Positions 1 to 7,965 of a stretch of 64,000 nt of DNA are shown here, piece after piece; the stretch's first letter is position 1; the number at the start of each line of letters is the position of its first letter. The notes beneath the pieces are model-generated. The model did no database searches. It saw only the letters and a list, made by a program, of their open reading frames with translations, and was not told the origin of the DNA. Location of the stretch: the NCBI RefSeq assembly GCF_020215645.1, contig NZ_CP084058.1:5022001-5086000 (forward strand), in the 5' to 3' direction. This DNA comes from Nonomuraea gerenzanensis. Its GTDB lineage: Bacteria > Actinomycetota > Actinomycetes > Streptosporangiales > Streptosporangiaceae. A program made the translations under genes and the position numbers.

Positions 1-2737
1 CGCGATCACCGCGGCCGAGCGCGGCGCGAGCGTGCTGCTGCTGGAGAAGGCGCACGTGCGCCACAGCGGCGCGCTGGCCATGGGCATGGACGGCGTCAAC
101 AACGCGGTCATCCCCGGCAAGGCCACGCCCGAGGACTACGTCGCCGAGATCACCCGGGCCAACGACGGCGTCGTCAACCAGCGCACCGTCCACCAGACCG
201 CCACCCGCGGCCACGCCATGGTGCAGCGGCTGGAACGCTACGGCGTCAAGTTCGAGAAGGACGAGTACGGCGAGTACGCGGTGCGCCGGGTCCACCGCTC
301 GGGCAGCTACGTGCTGCCCATGCCGGAGGGCAAGGACGTCAAGAAGGTGCTCTACCGGGTGCTGCGCCGGCGCGACCTCCGCGAGAAGGTGCGCATCGAG
401 AACCGGGTCATGCCCGTCAGGGTCCTCACCTCGGGCGGGCGCGCGGTCGGCGTGGCCGGCTTCGACACCCGCTCCGGGCGGTTCGTCACCGTCTCCGCCG
501 GTGCGGTGATCCTGGCCACCGGCGCGTGCGGCCGGCTCGGCCTGCCCGCCAGCGGCTACCTGTACGGCACCTACGAGAACCCGGCCAACGCCGGCGACGG
601 CCACGCCATGGCCTACCACGCCGGGGCCGAGCTCAGCGGCATCGAGTGCTTCCAGATCAACCCGCTGATCAAGGACTACAACGGGCCCGCCTGCGCGTAC
701 GTGGCCAACCCGTTCGGCGGCTACCAGGTCAACAACCAGGGGGAGCGGTTCGTCGACTCCGACTACTGGTCGGGCCAGATGATGGCGGAGGTCGCCACCG
801 AGATCGCCTCCGCCCGCGGCCCCATCTACCTCAAGCTCTCCCACCTGCCCGAGGAGTCCATCTCCGCCCTCGAAGGCATCCTGCACACCACCGAGCGCCC
901 CACCCGGGGCACCTTCCACGCCGGGCGCGGGCATGACTACCGCACCCACGACGTGGAGATGCACATCTCCGAGATCGGCCTGTGCGGCGGCCACTCGGCC
1001 TCCGGCGTGTGGGTGGACGAGCACGGCGCGACCACCGTGCCCGGCCTGTACGCCGCCGGCGACCTGGCCTGTGTGCCGCACAACTACATGATCGGCGCGT
1101 TCGTCTTCGGCGACCTGGCGGGCGCCCACGCCGCCGCCCACGCGGTCGCGCCCGGAGCGTTGCCCGAGGACCAGCTCACCGCCGCCCACGAGCTGGTCTA
1201 CCGGCCGCTGCGCCACCCCGAGGGGCCGCCCCAGCAGCAGGTGGAGTACAAGCTGCGCCGTTTCGTCAACGACTACATCACCCCGCCCAAGACGGCCGCC
1301 AAGCTGGAGATCGCGCTGGAGACGTTCGAGCGCATGCGCGCGGAGATCGCCGGGATGGGTGCCCGCACCCCGCACGAGCTGATGCGCTGCGTGGAGGTCG
1401 ACTTCATCAGGGACTGCGCCGAGATGGCGGCGCGGGCCTCGCTCACCCGCACCGAGAGCCGCTGGGGTCTCTACCACGAGCGCGCCGACCTGCCCGCCCG
1501 CGACGACGCCGCCTGGCTGTTCCACCTGAACCTGCGCAAGCGGGACGACGGCGCGATGGAGTTCGTCAAGCGGCCCGTGGAGCCGTACCTGGTGCCCGTC
1601 CCCGAGTTCACGCCCGTCGCCGCCGAGCCGGTCGTGCTCGCCGCGCGTGCGTCGGTGCGGGTGCGGCGGGCCGCCGCCACCCGGGCCGAACGAGTCGTGG
1701 TGGGCCGCTCGCCGCGCATCCTGGAGCTGCACCGGCTGGCCGAGGAGCAGCCCACCGCCGGGCGACTGGCCCCCTACCTCGCCGACCCCGACCCCAAGGT
1801 GCGGCGGGCCGCCATCGCCACGCTGACCGAGACCGTCCCTGAAGGCGCCGGGCTCGCCCTGACCGCCGCCCTGGGCGACGGCCACGGCACCGTACGGCAA
1901 GCCGCCGCCACCGCGCTCAGGGAACTGGTCGAGGTGCTGCCCGCCACCCCCGAGCTGCGCACCGCCCTGGTCGGGCGGCTGGCCGGCGGGGACGCCGTGA
2001 TCCGGGCGAGCGCCCTGGACGTGCTGCGGGCGCTGCGGCTCGGCGACCGGGAGAGCTTCGCCGAGGGGCTGCGCGACCCCGACCGCCGGGTGCGCATCGA
2101 GGCCGTCCGCGGTCTGGTCTCGCTGGACGAGAGCGACCTGGTGGCCACGGCCGCCGCCGACCCGTCCAGGGAGGTGCGGGTGTGGGCGGCCAAGGGCCTG
2201 GGCCTCATCGGCAAGCCGGCCCCGGCGCTGGAGACGCTCGCCGCCGACCCCGACCCGCTCGTGCGCGCGGCGGCCCTGGAGGCGTCGGGCGCGACCGGCG
2301 CGCCGCTGGCGGAGCAGGCCGTCGCGGCGCTGGGCGACGCCGGCTGGCAGGTACGCGTCGGCGCCGCCCGGTGCCTGGCCGCCTGCGACCCGGCCCGCGC
2401 CGCCGTACCGCTCATCCGCACGCTCGGGGACGCCAACCTCGACGTACGCAAGGCGGCCGTGCAGGCGCTGGCCCGCTGGGCGGCCGAACCACAAGTGGCC
2501 GCCGCGCTCACCACGGCGCTGTCGGACCCGGACGCCGACGTGCGGGCCTACGCCCGCCAGGCGCTGGAGCCCGCCGGGGACGACATCGAGCTGGACATCC
2601 GGCCGGAGGGCGAGATCCGCCCTGCGCGCGGTGCCGTCCCTGGCGTGGGTGCCGCTGCTGGTGCTGTGGCTGGGCATCGCAGGGGCGCCGAAGATCGTCC
2701 TGGTGGCGAGGAGCCTGTCCGGGCCCCTCGCCCGTGA
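1..2737 (+). CDS. AprA/fumarate-reductase-like FAD flavoprotein with C-terminal HEAT repeats (5' partial)
   Basis: The reading frame is open from base 2, so the start and the first part of the FAD-binding Rossmann fold lie upstream of the window. What remains begins in the dinucleotide-binding region (GASVLLLEKA), followed by ILATGACGRLG near residue 168 and the C-terminal FAD motif YAAGDLACVPHNYMIGAF near residue 350. This layout is that of the fumarate reductase/succinate dehydrogenase/adenylylsulfate reductase alpha family. Residues of about 570-860 form HEAT-like helical repeats (recurring DPDPLVRAAALEA-type units), an unusual fusion that suggests a protein-docking role. Facing ssuD and metYX, a part in sulfur oxidation-reduction is likely, but the substrate is unknown. 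After about base 2620 third-position GC collapses in this frame, so the last ~38 residues are probably not native. Confidence 0.8.
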   Translation, partial: AITAAERGASVLLLEKAHVRHSGALAMGMDGVNNAVIPGKATPEDYVAEITRANDGVVNQRTVHQTATRGHAMVQRLERYGVKFEKDEYGEYAVRRVHRSGSYVLPMPEGKDVKKVLYRVLRRRDLREKVRIENRVMPVRVLTSGGRAVGVAGFDTRSGRFVTVSAGAVILATGACGRLGLPASGYLYGTYENPANAGDGHAMAYHAGAELSGIECFQINPLIKDYNGPACAYVANPFGGYQVNNQGERFVDSDYWSGQMMAEVATEIASARGPIYLKLSHLPEESISALEGILHTTERPTRGTFHAGRGHDYRTHDVEMHISEIGLCGGHSASGVWVDEHGATTVPGLYAAGDLACVPHNYMIGAFVFGDLAGAHAAAHAVAPGALPEDQLTAAHELVYRPLRHPEGPPQQQVEYKLRRFVNDYITPPKTAAKLEIALETFERMRAEIAGMGARTPHELMRCVEVDFIRDCAEMAARASLTRTESRWGLYHERADLPARDDAAWLFHLNLRKRDDGAMEFVKRPVEPYLVPVPEFTPVAAEPVVLAARASVRVRRAAATRAERVVVGRSPRILELHRLAEEQPTAGRLAPYLADPDPKVRRAAIATLTETVPEGAGLALTAALGDGHGTVRQAAATALRELVEVLPATPELRTALVGRLAGGDAVIRASALDVLRALRLGDRESFAEGLRDPDRRVRIEAVRGLVSLDESDLVATAAADPSREVRVWAAKGLGLIGKPAPALETLAADPDPLVRAAALEASGATGAPLAEQAVAALGDAGWQVRVGAARCLAACDPARAAVPLIRTLGDANLDVRKAAVQALARWAAEPQVAAALTTALSDPDADVRAYARQALEPAGDDIELDIRPEGEIRPARGAVPGVGAAAGAVAGHRRGAEDRPGGEEPVRAPRP

Positions 2738-2747
2738 TCCCGCGTGA
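2613..2747 (+). pseudogene. internal fragment of an SsuC-type ABC permease
   Basis: In the third forward frame, overlapping the out-of-frame tail of the flavoprotein gene, about 30 codons read LRAVPSLAWVPLLVLWLGIA then GAPKIVLVA. This resembles the conserved cytoplasmic loop and following helix of SsuC/TauC sulfonate ABC permeases (family knowledge). Third-position GC is near maximal in this frame and poor in the flavoprotein frame over the same bases, so this was the coding frame. Flanking sequence on both sides does not look like SsuC and the frame stops at 2745-2747, so it is a short stranded piece. A GTG at 2631 could in principle start a 38-residue single-TM peptide, but the family resemblance favours a deletion remnant. 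Confidence 0.5.
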
Positions 2748-2814
2748 CGGACGGGGCGTCAGGCTGTCGCCCCCGGTGAAGCGGCCGCCGCGCCGGTGAG
2801 TCAGAACGGGCCGT

Positions 2815-2898
2815 TCAGCGGCGGCTGCGCGCCCGTCGCTGTGCCGGATCGGGCAGCGGCGCGGTGGCGCGGCGCCGCAGCTCCGTCAGCGTGCTCAC
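2815..2898 (-). CDS. 27-codon ORF coupled to the end of ssuD, possibly a truncated gene start
   Basis: A GTG overlaps the ssuD stop in a GTGA arrangement and opens a 27-codon frame (starting VSTLTELRRRATAPLP) that ends at TGA 2815-2817. The tight coupling and good codon bias are what would be expected of the next gene in an ssuD operon, for example a transporter permease, cut off after its basic N-terminus. It is too short to assign. No continuation is visible in other frames, so it is either a truncated gene or a fortuitous overlap. Confidence 0.3.
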   Translation of the reverse strand: MSTLTELRRRATAPLPDPAQRRARSRR

Positions 2899-4049
2899 TG
2901 CGCTCCCGCCGTGGCGAACGGGACCGGGGCCGGCCCGGCGGCGGCCGGCTCCGCGGGATGCCGCCACAGGCCGCGCTCGCGCAGGATGGGCAGGACGCCC
3001 TCGCCGAACCAGTACGCCTCCTCCAGATGCGGATAGCCGGACAGCACGAACTCGGTGAGCCCGAGGCGGTGGTACTCCTCGATCCGGTCGGCGACCTCGG
3101 CGTGGCTGCCGACCAGCGCCGTGCCCGCGCCGCCGCGCACCAGGCCGACGCCCGCCCACAGGTTCGGGTAGATCTCCAGGTCGTCGCGCCTGCCGCCGTG
3201 CAGGGCGAGCATGCGCTTCTGCCCTTCGGACTCGCTGCGGCCCAGGCCCGCCTGCACCCGCTCCACGGTCGCCTGGTCGATGCCGTCGAGCAGCCTGCGG
3301 GCCTGCGCCCACGCCTGCTCGCTGGTGTCGCGGGTGATGACGTGCAGCCTGATGCCGTGCCTGAGCGTGCGGCCCTCGGTGGCGGCCAGCCCGTCGATCC
3401 AGGCGAGCTTCCCGGCCACCGCGTCCGGCGGCTCGCCCCAGGTGAGGTAGGCGTCCACGTGCCGGGCGGCCACCCGGCCGGCGGCGGGGGAGGAGCCGCC
3501 GAAGTACACCTCGGGCACCGGGTCGGGCAGCCGGTTGAGGCGGGCGTCCTCGACCTGGAGGTGCTCGCCGGTCAGGCTCACGCTCTCGCCCCGCCACAAC
3601 GCCCGCACCACGTGCAGGAACTCGTCGGTCCGCGCGTAGCGGGCGTCCTTGTCCAGGAAGTCGCCGTACGCGCGCTGCTCGTGGCTCTCCCCGCCGGTCA
3701 CCACGTTCAGCAGCAGCCGCCCGCGCGAGTGCCACTGGAAGGTGGCCGCCATCTGCGCGGCCAGCGTGGGGGAGACCAGCCCCGGGCGGAAGGCCACCAG
3801 GAACTTCAGCCGCTCGGTGGTGCCGGCCAGCATCGCGGTGGTCAGCCAGGCGTCCTCGCACCACGCGCCGGTGGGCGTCAGCGCGCCGGCGAAGCCCACC
3901 TGCTCGGCCGCGTGCACGATCTGGCGCAGGTAGGGCAGGGACGCGGGACGGGCTCCTGAGGCCGCGCCCGCCGGGAGCCCGTGGCCGCCGCCGACGACGT
4001 CGCGGCTGTCGCCGTACGTGGGCAGGAACCAGTGGAACGTCAGGGTCAT
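2895..4049 (-). CDS. ssuD: FMNH2-dependent alkanesulfonate monooxygenase-like protein (LLM-class flavin oxidoreductase)
   Basis: The predicted 384-residue protein begins MTLTFHWFLPTYGDSR, the characteristic N-terminus of SsuD; a longer upstream frame to 4079 lacks family similarity. The TIM-barrel motifs of bacterial-luciferase-like monooxygenases follow, including GRLLLNVVTGG, YFGGSSPAAGRVAARHVDAYL and the C-terminal ELxxRGLW-like region. SsuD uses reduced FMN and oxygen to release sulfite from alkanesulfonates in the cytoplasm when sulfate is scarce. No SsuE-type reductase or intact SsuABC transporter is in the window, only a probable ssuC fragment on the other side. A perfect inverted repeat lies about 45 bp upstream of the start. 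Related LLM enzymes on other substrates cannot be excluded. Confidence 0.85.
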   Translation of the reverse strand: MTLTFHWFLPTYGDSRDVVGGGHGLPAGAASGARPASLPYLRQIVHAAEQVGFAGALTPTGAWCEDAWLTTAMLAGTTERLKFLVAFRPGLVSPTLAAQMAATFQWHSRGRLLLNVVTGGESHEQRAYGDFLDKDARYARTDEFLHVVRALWRGESVSLTGEHLQVEDARLNRLPDPVPEVYFGGSSPAAGRVAARHVDAYLTWGEPPDAVAGKLAWIDGLAATEGRTLRHGIRLHVITRDTSEQAWAQARRLLDGIDQATVERVQAGLGRSESEGQKRMLALHGGRRDDLEIYPNLWAGVGLVRGGAGTALVGSHAEVADRIEEYHRLGLTEFVLSGYPHLEEAYWFGEGVLPILRERGLWRHPAEPAAAGPAPVPFATAGAQ

Positions 4050-4094
4050 TGTGTCGTCCGTTCTGCGTGTTACGTTCACCGTAATTCATGTAAT

Positions 4095-4113
4095 ACAGGT
4101 AGGCAATACCTGT
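4095..4113. promoter_or_regulatory. inverted repeat upstream of ssuD
   Basis: ACAGGTA-N5-TACCTGT is a perfect 7-bp inverted repeat in an AT-richer patch, centred about 55 bp upstream of the ssuD ATG. Size and position suit a dimeric repressor or activator of sulfonate genes. The regulator is not identified. Confidence 0.5.
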
Positions 4114-4117
4114 TTAA

Positions 4118-4351
4118 GTGCGGGCCCATCCCGCCGACCACCGCACGGACCTGGCCAGGCTGCTGGAGCACGGCCCGTTCGACGCACGTCCATCCTCGAC
4201 CACCCGCGACTTCGCCCCCGACGACCTCGTGGCCAGGGGCGGCGACGTTACCGAGCGCGGCGTATCGCAGACCTACGGCTACTGGAGCCCCGCGCGGACC
4301 GAGGTGATGCGCCGGGTGTTGAACCCGAGCCAGTGCATCCGGCCCACGTAA
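4118..4351 (+). pseudogene. degenerate fragment of an actinobacterial HTH (XRE-like) regulator
   Basis: A GTG-initiated 77-codon frame contains LARLLEHGPFD, DDLVAR, TERGVSQT and YGYWSPARTE. This order resembles a family of large actinobacterial XRE-type regulators whose N-termini read LLxHGPFxxALRxAIxxRGL...ERGVSVTxxSYWxxGRxRPE (recalled, not searched). The match is spaced correctly but mutated in the recognition helix, and the frame runs into the 3' end of the convergent CoA-binding gene, so no full protein can be made. It is divergent from ssuD and may be the remains of a local regulator. Confidence 0.35.
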
Positions 4352-4761
4352 CGCGCGTGCTCCACCTTGAGACAGCGGTCCATGACCACGCTCACGCCGC
4401 CGTCCTCGGCGATCCGCGCGCCCTCCTCGTTGATCACGCCGAACTGGCACCACAGAGCCGTCGCGCCGATCTCCACCGTCTCCCGCGCGATCTCCGGCAG
4501 GGCGTCCGGCGCGCGGAAGACGTTGACGAGGTCCACCGGCACGGGCACCTCGCGCAGGCTGGGGTAGCTCCGCTCGCCGAGGATCTCCTGCTCCCTGGGG
4601 TTGACCGGGACGATCCGGTAGCCGTGCCGCTTGAGGTAGTAGCCGACGAAGTGGCTGGCCCGCAGCTCGTTGCCGGACAGGCCGACGATGGCGATCGTCC
4701 TGGTCGTGTGCAGCACGCGCTGGATGGTCAGCGCGTCCTGGTAGCGGTCGAGTGCGGTCAT
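4279..4761 (-). CDS. CoA-binding domain protein (YccU-like Rossmann fold)
   Basis: 160 residues. After a short helix the Rossmann signature TIAIVGLSGNELRASHFVGY appears at about residue 21, followed by GYRIVPVNP, ALWCQFGV (near residue 117) and VVMDRCLKVEHAR. These are the hallmarks of the stand-alone CoA-binding domain family (COG1832). The biochemical role of these small proteins is not settled. The ATG overlaps the metY stop by four bases (ATGA), so it is translationally coupled behind metX-metY, and similar proteins often sit beside O-acetylhomoserine sulfhydrylase genes. Confidence 0.85.
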   Translation of the reverse strand: MTALDRYQDALTIQRVLHTTRTIAIVGLSGNELRASHFVGYYLKRHGYRIVPVNPREQEILGERSYPSLREVPVPVDLVNVFRAPDALPEIARETVEIGATALWCQFGVINEEGARIAEDGGVSVVMDRCLKVEHARYVGRMHWLGFNTRRITSVRAGLQ

Positions 4762-6080
4762 GCCGTGGTCACCTCTCCGACGCGGGCGAAGGCCTGCTCC
4801 AGGTCCCAGATCAGATCCTCGACGGACTCGGTGCCGACCGACAGCCGCACCGTCCCCGGGCTGACGCCCGCCGCCCGCAGCTCCTCGTCGCCGAGCTGGC
4901 GGTGCGTGGTGCTGGCGGGGTGGATGACCAGGCTCTTGGCGTCGCCGACGTTGGCCAGGTGCGACCAGAGCGTCAGGCCGCCGATGAACGCCTGCCCGCC
5001 GCGCCGGCCGCCTGCGCAGTCGAAGGAGAACACCGCGCCGGCGCCGCGCGGCAGGTACCTGTCCACCAGCGGCCGGTACCGGCTGTCCGGCAGGCCGGGG
5101 TAGGTCACGCCGGAGGCCAGGTCGTGCGAGCGGAGGAACGCCGCGACCGCCCGCGCGTTGTCCACGTGCCGGTCCATGCGCAGCGAGAGCGTCTCCAGCC
5201 CCTGCAGGAACAGGAAGGCGTTGAACGGCGAGAGCGCCGCCCCGAGGTCGCGCAGCGTCTCGGCGCGCAGCTTCATCAGGTAGCCGTACTCGCCGAACGT
5301 CTCGTGGAAGCGCAGCCCGTGGTAGGCCGGCGACGGGTCCGCGACCACCGGGAACCGCCCGTTGGACCAGTCGAACGTGCCCGCCTCCACCACCACGCCG
5401 CCGATGCTGGTGCCGTGGCCGCCGATGAACTTGGTCGCCGAGTGGATCACGATGTCGGCGCCCCACTCGATCGGGCGGCAGAGGTACGGCGTGGCGAACG
5501 TGTTGTCCACCACCAGCGGCAGCTCGTGCTCATGCGCGATGCCCGCCACGGTCTCGATGTCGAGCACGTTCCCGGCGGGGTTGCCGATCGTCTCGCCGAA
5601 GAACGCCTTCGTGTTCGGCTGGACGGCCTTGCGCCAGGCGTCCGGATCGTCCGGATCGACCCACGCCAGCTCCACGCCCATCTTGCGCAGCAGGTGCTTG
5701 AGCTGGTTCACCGTGCCGCCGTAGAGCGCCGAGGAGGACACCACGTGGTCGCCCGGCTGCAGCAGCGTGAACAGCGCGGCGGCCTGCGCGGCGATCCCGC
5801 TGGCGAACGCGACCGCGCCGGCCCCGCCCTCCAGGTTCGCCACCCGCTCCTCGAACACCGCGACGGTCGGGTTCATGATGCGCGAGTAGGTGTTCCCGTA
5901 CTCCTGGAGGTTGAAGTACGCCGCCGCGGACTCCGGGTCCTCGAAGACGTAGCTGGTCGTCTGGAAGATCGGCACCGCGCGGGCGCCGGTGTTCGGGTCC
6001 GGCCGCTGCCCGGCGTGCAGCTGCCGGGTCTCGAACCCGAACTCGCGGGCCTGTTCCGTACGGGGGAGCTGGTCGGTCAC
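4758..6080 (-). CDS. metY: O-acetylhomoserine sulfhydrylase (bifunctional O-acetylhomoserine aminocarboxypropyltransferase/cysteine synthase)
   Basis: 440 residues, the usual MetY length. A PLP fold-type I enzyme of the Cys/Met metabolism family: GFETRQLHAGQ at the N-terminus, SRIMNPT (Y/R active-site loop), SSALYGGT, the PLP-Asp region VVDNTFATPYL, and the Schiff-base lysine in IHSATKFIGGHG. It converts O-acetylhomoserine plus sulfide to homocysteine, giving direct sulfhydrylation in methionine synthesis. GTG start with an AGAGG site, 13 nt after metX, so the two form an operon that makes and then uses O-acetylhomoserine. Confidence 0.95.
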   Translation of the reverse strand: MTDQLPRTEQAREFGFETRQLHAGQRPDPNTGARAVPIFQTTSYVFEDPESAAAYFNLQEYGNTYSRIMNPTVAVFEERVANLEGGAGAVAFASGIAAQAAALFTLLQPGDHVVSSSALYGGTVNQLKHLLRKMGVELAWVDPDDPDAWRKAVQPNTKAFFGETIGNPAGNVLDIETVAGIAHEHELPLVVDNTFATPYLCRPIEWGADIVIHSATKFIGGHGTSIGGVVVEAGTFDWSNGRFPVVADPSPAYHGLRFHETFGEYGYLMKLRAETLRDLGAALSPFNAFLFLQGLETLSLRMDRHVDNARAVAAFLRSHDLASGVTYPGLPDSRYRPLVDRYLPRGAGAVFSFDCAGGRRGGQAFIGGLTLWSHLANVGDAKSLVIHPASTTHRQLGDEELRAAGVSPGTVRLSVGTESVEDLIWDLEQAFARVGEVTTA

Positions 6081-6093
6081 ATGAGCCTCTTTC

Positions 6094-7299
6094 TCAGACG
6101 GGCGGGGCCAGGAACCGGCGGATGACGGGCGTCTGCCGCGCCTCTTCCAGCAGGAAGCAGTCGTGGCCGTACGGCGCCTCGATGACCTGCAGCTCGACCG
6201 GCTTGCCGAGCGCGCGCAGCGCCTGCTCGACCTCCTGCGACGCCGCCGGCGGGTACAGCCAGTCGGAGCTGAACGCGATCAGCAGCGTACGCGCCGAGAC
6301 GCCGGCGAGCGCCCGCTCCAGGGATCCGCCGCCGTGCTGCCGGGCGAGGTCGAAGTACGTCAGCGCGCGCGAGGTGTACAGATAGGTGTTGGCGTCGAAG
6401 CGCTTGACGAACGAGTCGGCCTGGTGGCGCAGGTAGCTCTCCACCTCGAACTCCGGCTCGCTGATCGTGTAGCGCAGGTCGTCCGCGGCCTGCAGCCGCC
6501 GCCCGAACTTGGCCTCCAGCGCGGGCGCCGAGAGGTACGTGACGTGGCCGACCATCCGCCCGATGCCCATCCCGGCGTCGGGCGCGCGGCCGGTGCCGTA
6601 GTAGCGCCCGCCCTGCCAGGCCGGATCGCGCAGGATCGACTCACGCGCGATCGCGTTCCAGGCCACCCCCTGCGGGTGCAGCGCGTGCGTGCTGGCGATC
6701 GCCACGACGGCGTCCACCTGGCCGGGGAACAGGATCGCCCACTGCAGCGCCTGCATCCCGCCGAGCGAGCCCCCGGCCACCGCCGCGAGCCGCTCGATGC
6801 CCAGGACGTCGAGGAACGCGCGCTGCGTGCGCACCATGTCCGCGACCGTGATCACCGGGAAGTCCGGCCCGTACGGCCGGCCCGTCGCCGGGTCGGTCGA
6901 GGACGGCCCCGTCGTCCCCCGGCAGCCGCCGAGCAGGTTCGTGGAGACGACGAAGAAGCGGTCGGTGTCGAACGCCTTGCCGGGGCCGATCATCCCGTCC
7001 CACCAGCCGAGCCCCTTGCCGCCCGCGCCGTCGCGCTCCTCGGCCCCGAACCCGTCGCGGGTGCTCTCCGGCGGCGGCGTCCTCGCCACGCCCGCCGCGT
7101 GCGCGTCGCCGCTGAGCGCGTGGCACACCAGGATCACGTTGTCGCGCCGGGGCGACAGGACGCCGTAGGTCTCGTACGCCACGCGCACCGGGTGCAGCTC
7201 CCGGCCGCAGTCGAGGCGTAACGGCTGGGGCAGGTCGAGGTAGCGGGTCTCCACGGTGCCGACACTGCCGGCCGCGAGCGAGGTGGCGGGCTGCGACAT
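6094..7299 (-). CDS. metX: homoserine O-acetyltransferase
   Basis: 401 residues, alpha/beta-hydrolase fold. The nucleophile elbow GGSLGGMQ, the acid in SDWLYPP and the histidine in YGHDCFLLE form the catalytic triad of MetX. The oxyanion region CHALSGDAHAAG and the GPSSTDPATGRPYG loop are also typical of the family. It acetylates homoserine with acetyl-CoA for MetY just downstream. The ATG at 7299 is weakly supported by a ribosome site, so a short or absent leader is possible. Confidence 0.95.
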   Translation of the reverse strand: MSQPATSLAAGSVGTVETRYLDLPQPLRLDCGRELHPVRVAYETYGVLSPRRDNVILVCHALSGDAHAAGVARTPPPESTRDGFGAEERDGAGGKGLGWWDGMIGPGKAFDTDRFFVVSTNLLGGCRGTTGPSSTDPATGRPYGPDFPVITVADMVRTQRAFLDVLGIERLAAVAGGSLGGMQALQWAILFPGQVDAVVAIASTHALHPQGVAWNAIARESILRDPAWQGGRYYGTGRAPDAGMGIGRMVGHVTYLSAPALEAKFGRRLQAADDLRYTISEPEFEVESYLRHQADSFVKRFDANTYLYTSRALTYFDLARQHGGGSLERALAGVSARTLLIAFSSDWLYPPAASQEVEQALRALGKPVELQVIEAPYGHDCFLLEEARQTPVIRRFLAPPV

Positions 7300-7330
7300 G
7301 GGCTCATGGTAACCGTCATGGGCGCATTTT

Positions 7331-7360
7331 CGGTCAGATTCCTACCGGAAATATAGGGTT
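7331..7360 (-). promoter_or_regulatory. AT-rich promoter segment of metX with a short inverted repeat
   Basis: On the minus strand TATATT (7355-7350) is a plausible -10 element about 50 bp from metX. TTCC-N4-GGAA (7339-7350) forms a small inverted repeat next to it. I found no SAM riboswitch core in the ~150 nt upstream of metX. Confidence 0.3.
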
Positions 7361-7465
7361 TTTGCCCGCTGCGTCCAGGCCGGGATCGTCGCGCCCCGCC
7401 TCGCGTGAGGCGGATACGAAGAGCTGTCACTCTCCGTCAGCGGCACGGCTCGCGAAGCGGGGCCG

Positions 7466-7657
7466 TTACGCGAGCCGGTCGTCCTGAGCCCGTACCAGGA
7501 CGTCCCCGGCCTCCGTGCGGTAGTACAGCACCGATCGCCCGGCCCGGCGGCGGCGCACGAGGCGGGCGTCGAGGAGCACCTTCAGGTGGCGGCCCACCGA
7601 GCCCAGGCCCTGCCCGGTCAGCGCCATGAGCTGAGCGGGCACGCGCTCGGGCTGCAC
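7466..7657 (-). pseudogene. 3' stump of an ArsR-family regulator
   Basis: About 60 codons encode the recognition half of an ArsR-type winged helix (ALTGQGLGSVGRHLKVL, then LVRRRRAGRSVLYYRTEAG) and stop at TAA 7466-7468. The first helices of the DNA-binding domain and any sensor part are missing. Sequence upstream of 7657 switches abruptly to the end of an MFS gene on the other strand, which indicates a deletion that removed both 5' ends. Confidence 0.6.
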
Positions 7658-7804
7658 TCCTCGGGGACGCTCACCACGCAGGGCGTCGGCGCCGCGCTCG
7701 CGGGGACGGTCGCTCAGGTCACCTCGGCGACGACCGCCATGACGGTGATGGCGATGCTGTCCGTGGGCGTCACGCTGGCCCTCGCCCGCGGGTTGCGGCC
7801 CTGA
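7655..7804 (+). pseudogene. 3' stump of an MFS transporter gene
   Basis: Fifty codons read SSGTLTTQGVGAALAGTVAQ then VTSATTAMTVMAMLSVGVTL and end ALARGLRP-stop. This resembles the last transmembrane helix and tail of drug-efflux MFS proteins. There is no start or upstream transporter sequence. With the adjacent ArsR stump it looks like the scar of a formerly divergent regulator-efflux pair. Confidence 0.55.
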
Positions 7805-7896
7805 CCCGGTGCGCCCTTACGTCAGCGCCCGGGTACGGAGCGAGTTTGGTGACGTTCCAAAACGGGATTTCGGTCCATTGGCAGGATGGGAAGGTT

Positions 7897-7944
7897 GATC
7901 TTGCCGCATTCTTGGATCTTGCGGCTCCGCCCCCAGGGAGCCGC
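7897..7944 (+). promoter_or_regulatory. direct repeat and 5' hairpin ahead of the GH71 gene
   Basis: GATCTTGC occurs at 7897-7904 and again at 7915-7922, 18 bp apart. An 8-bp perfect stem GCGGCTCC/GGAGCCGC (7921-7928 with 7937-7944) lies 20 nt before the ATG. They could be an operator and a leader structure; neither is proven. Confidence 0.3.
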
Positions 7945-7965
7945 GTCGAGAGCAAGAGGAGCTCC

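Noticed and set aside
2753..2773. GGGGCG/CGCCCC hairpin between the flavoprotein and ssuD
   Set aside because: Only 6 bp with a 9-nt loop; in this base composition such stems are common, so it is not called a terminator.
7300..7450. SAM riboswitch upstream of metX
   Set aside because: Methionine genes in actinomycetes can have SAM-II or SAM-IV elements, but I could not find the conserved core or pseudoknot pairing in the ~150 nt upstream on the minus strand.
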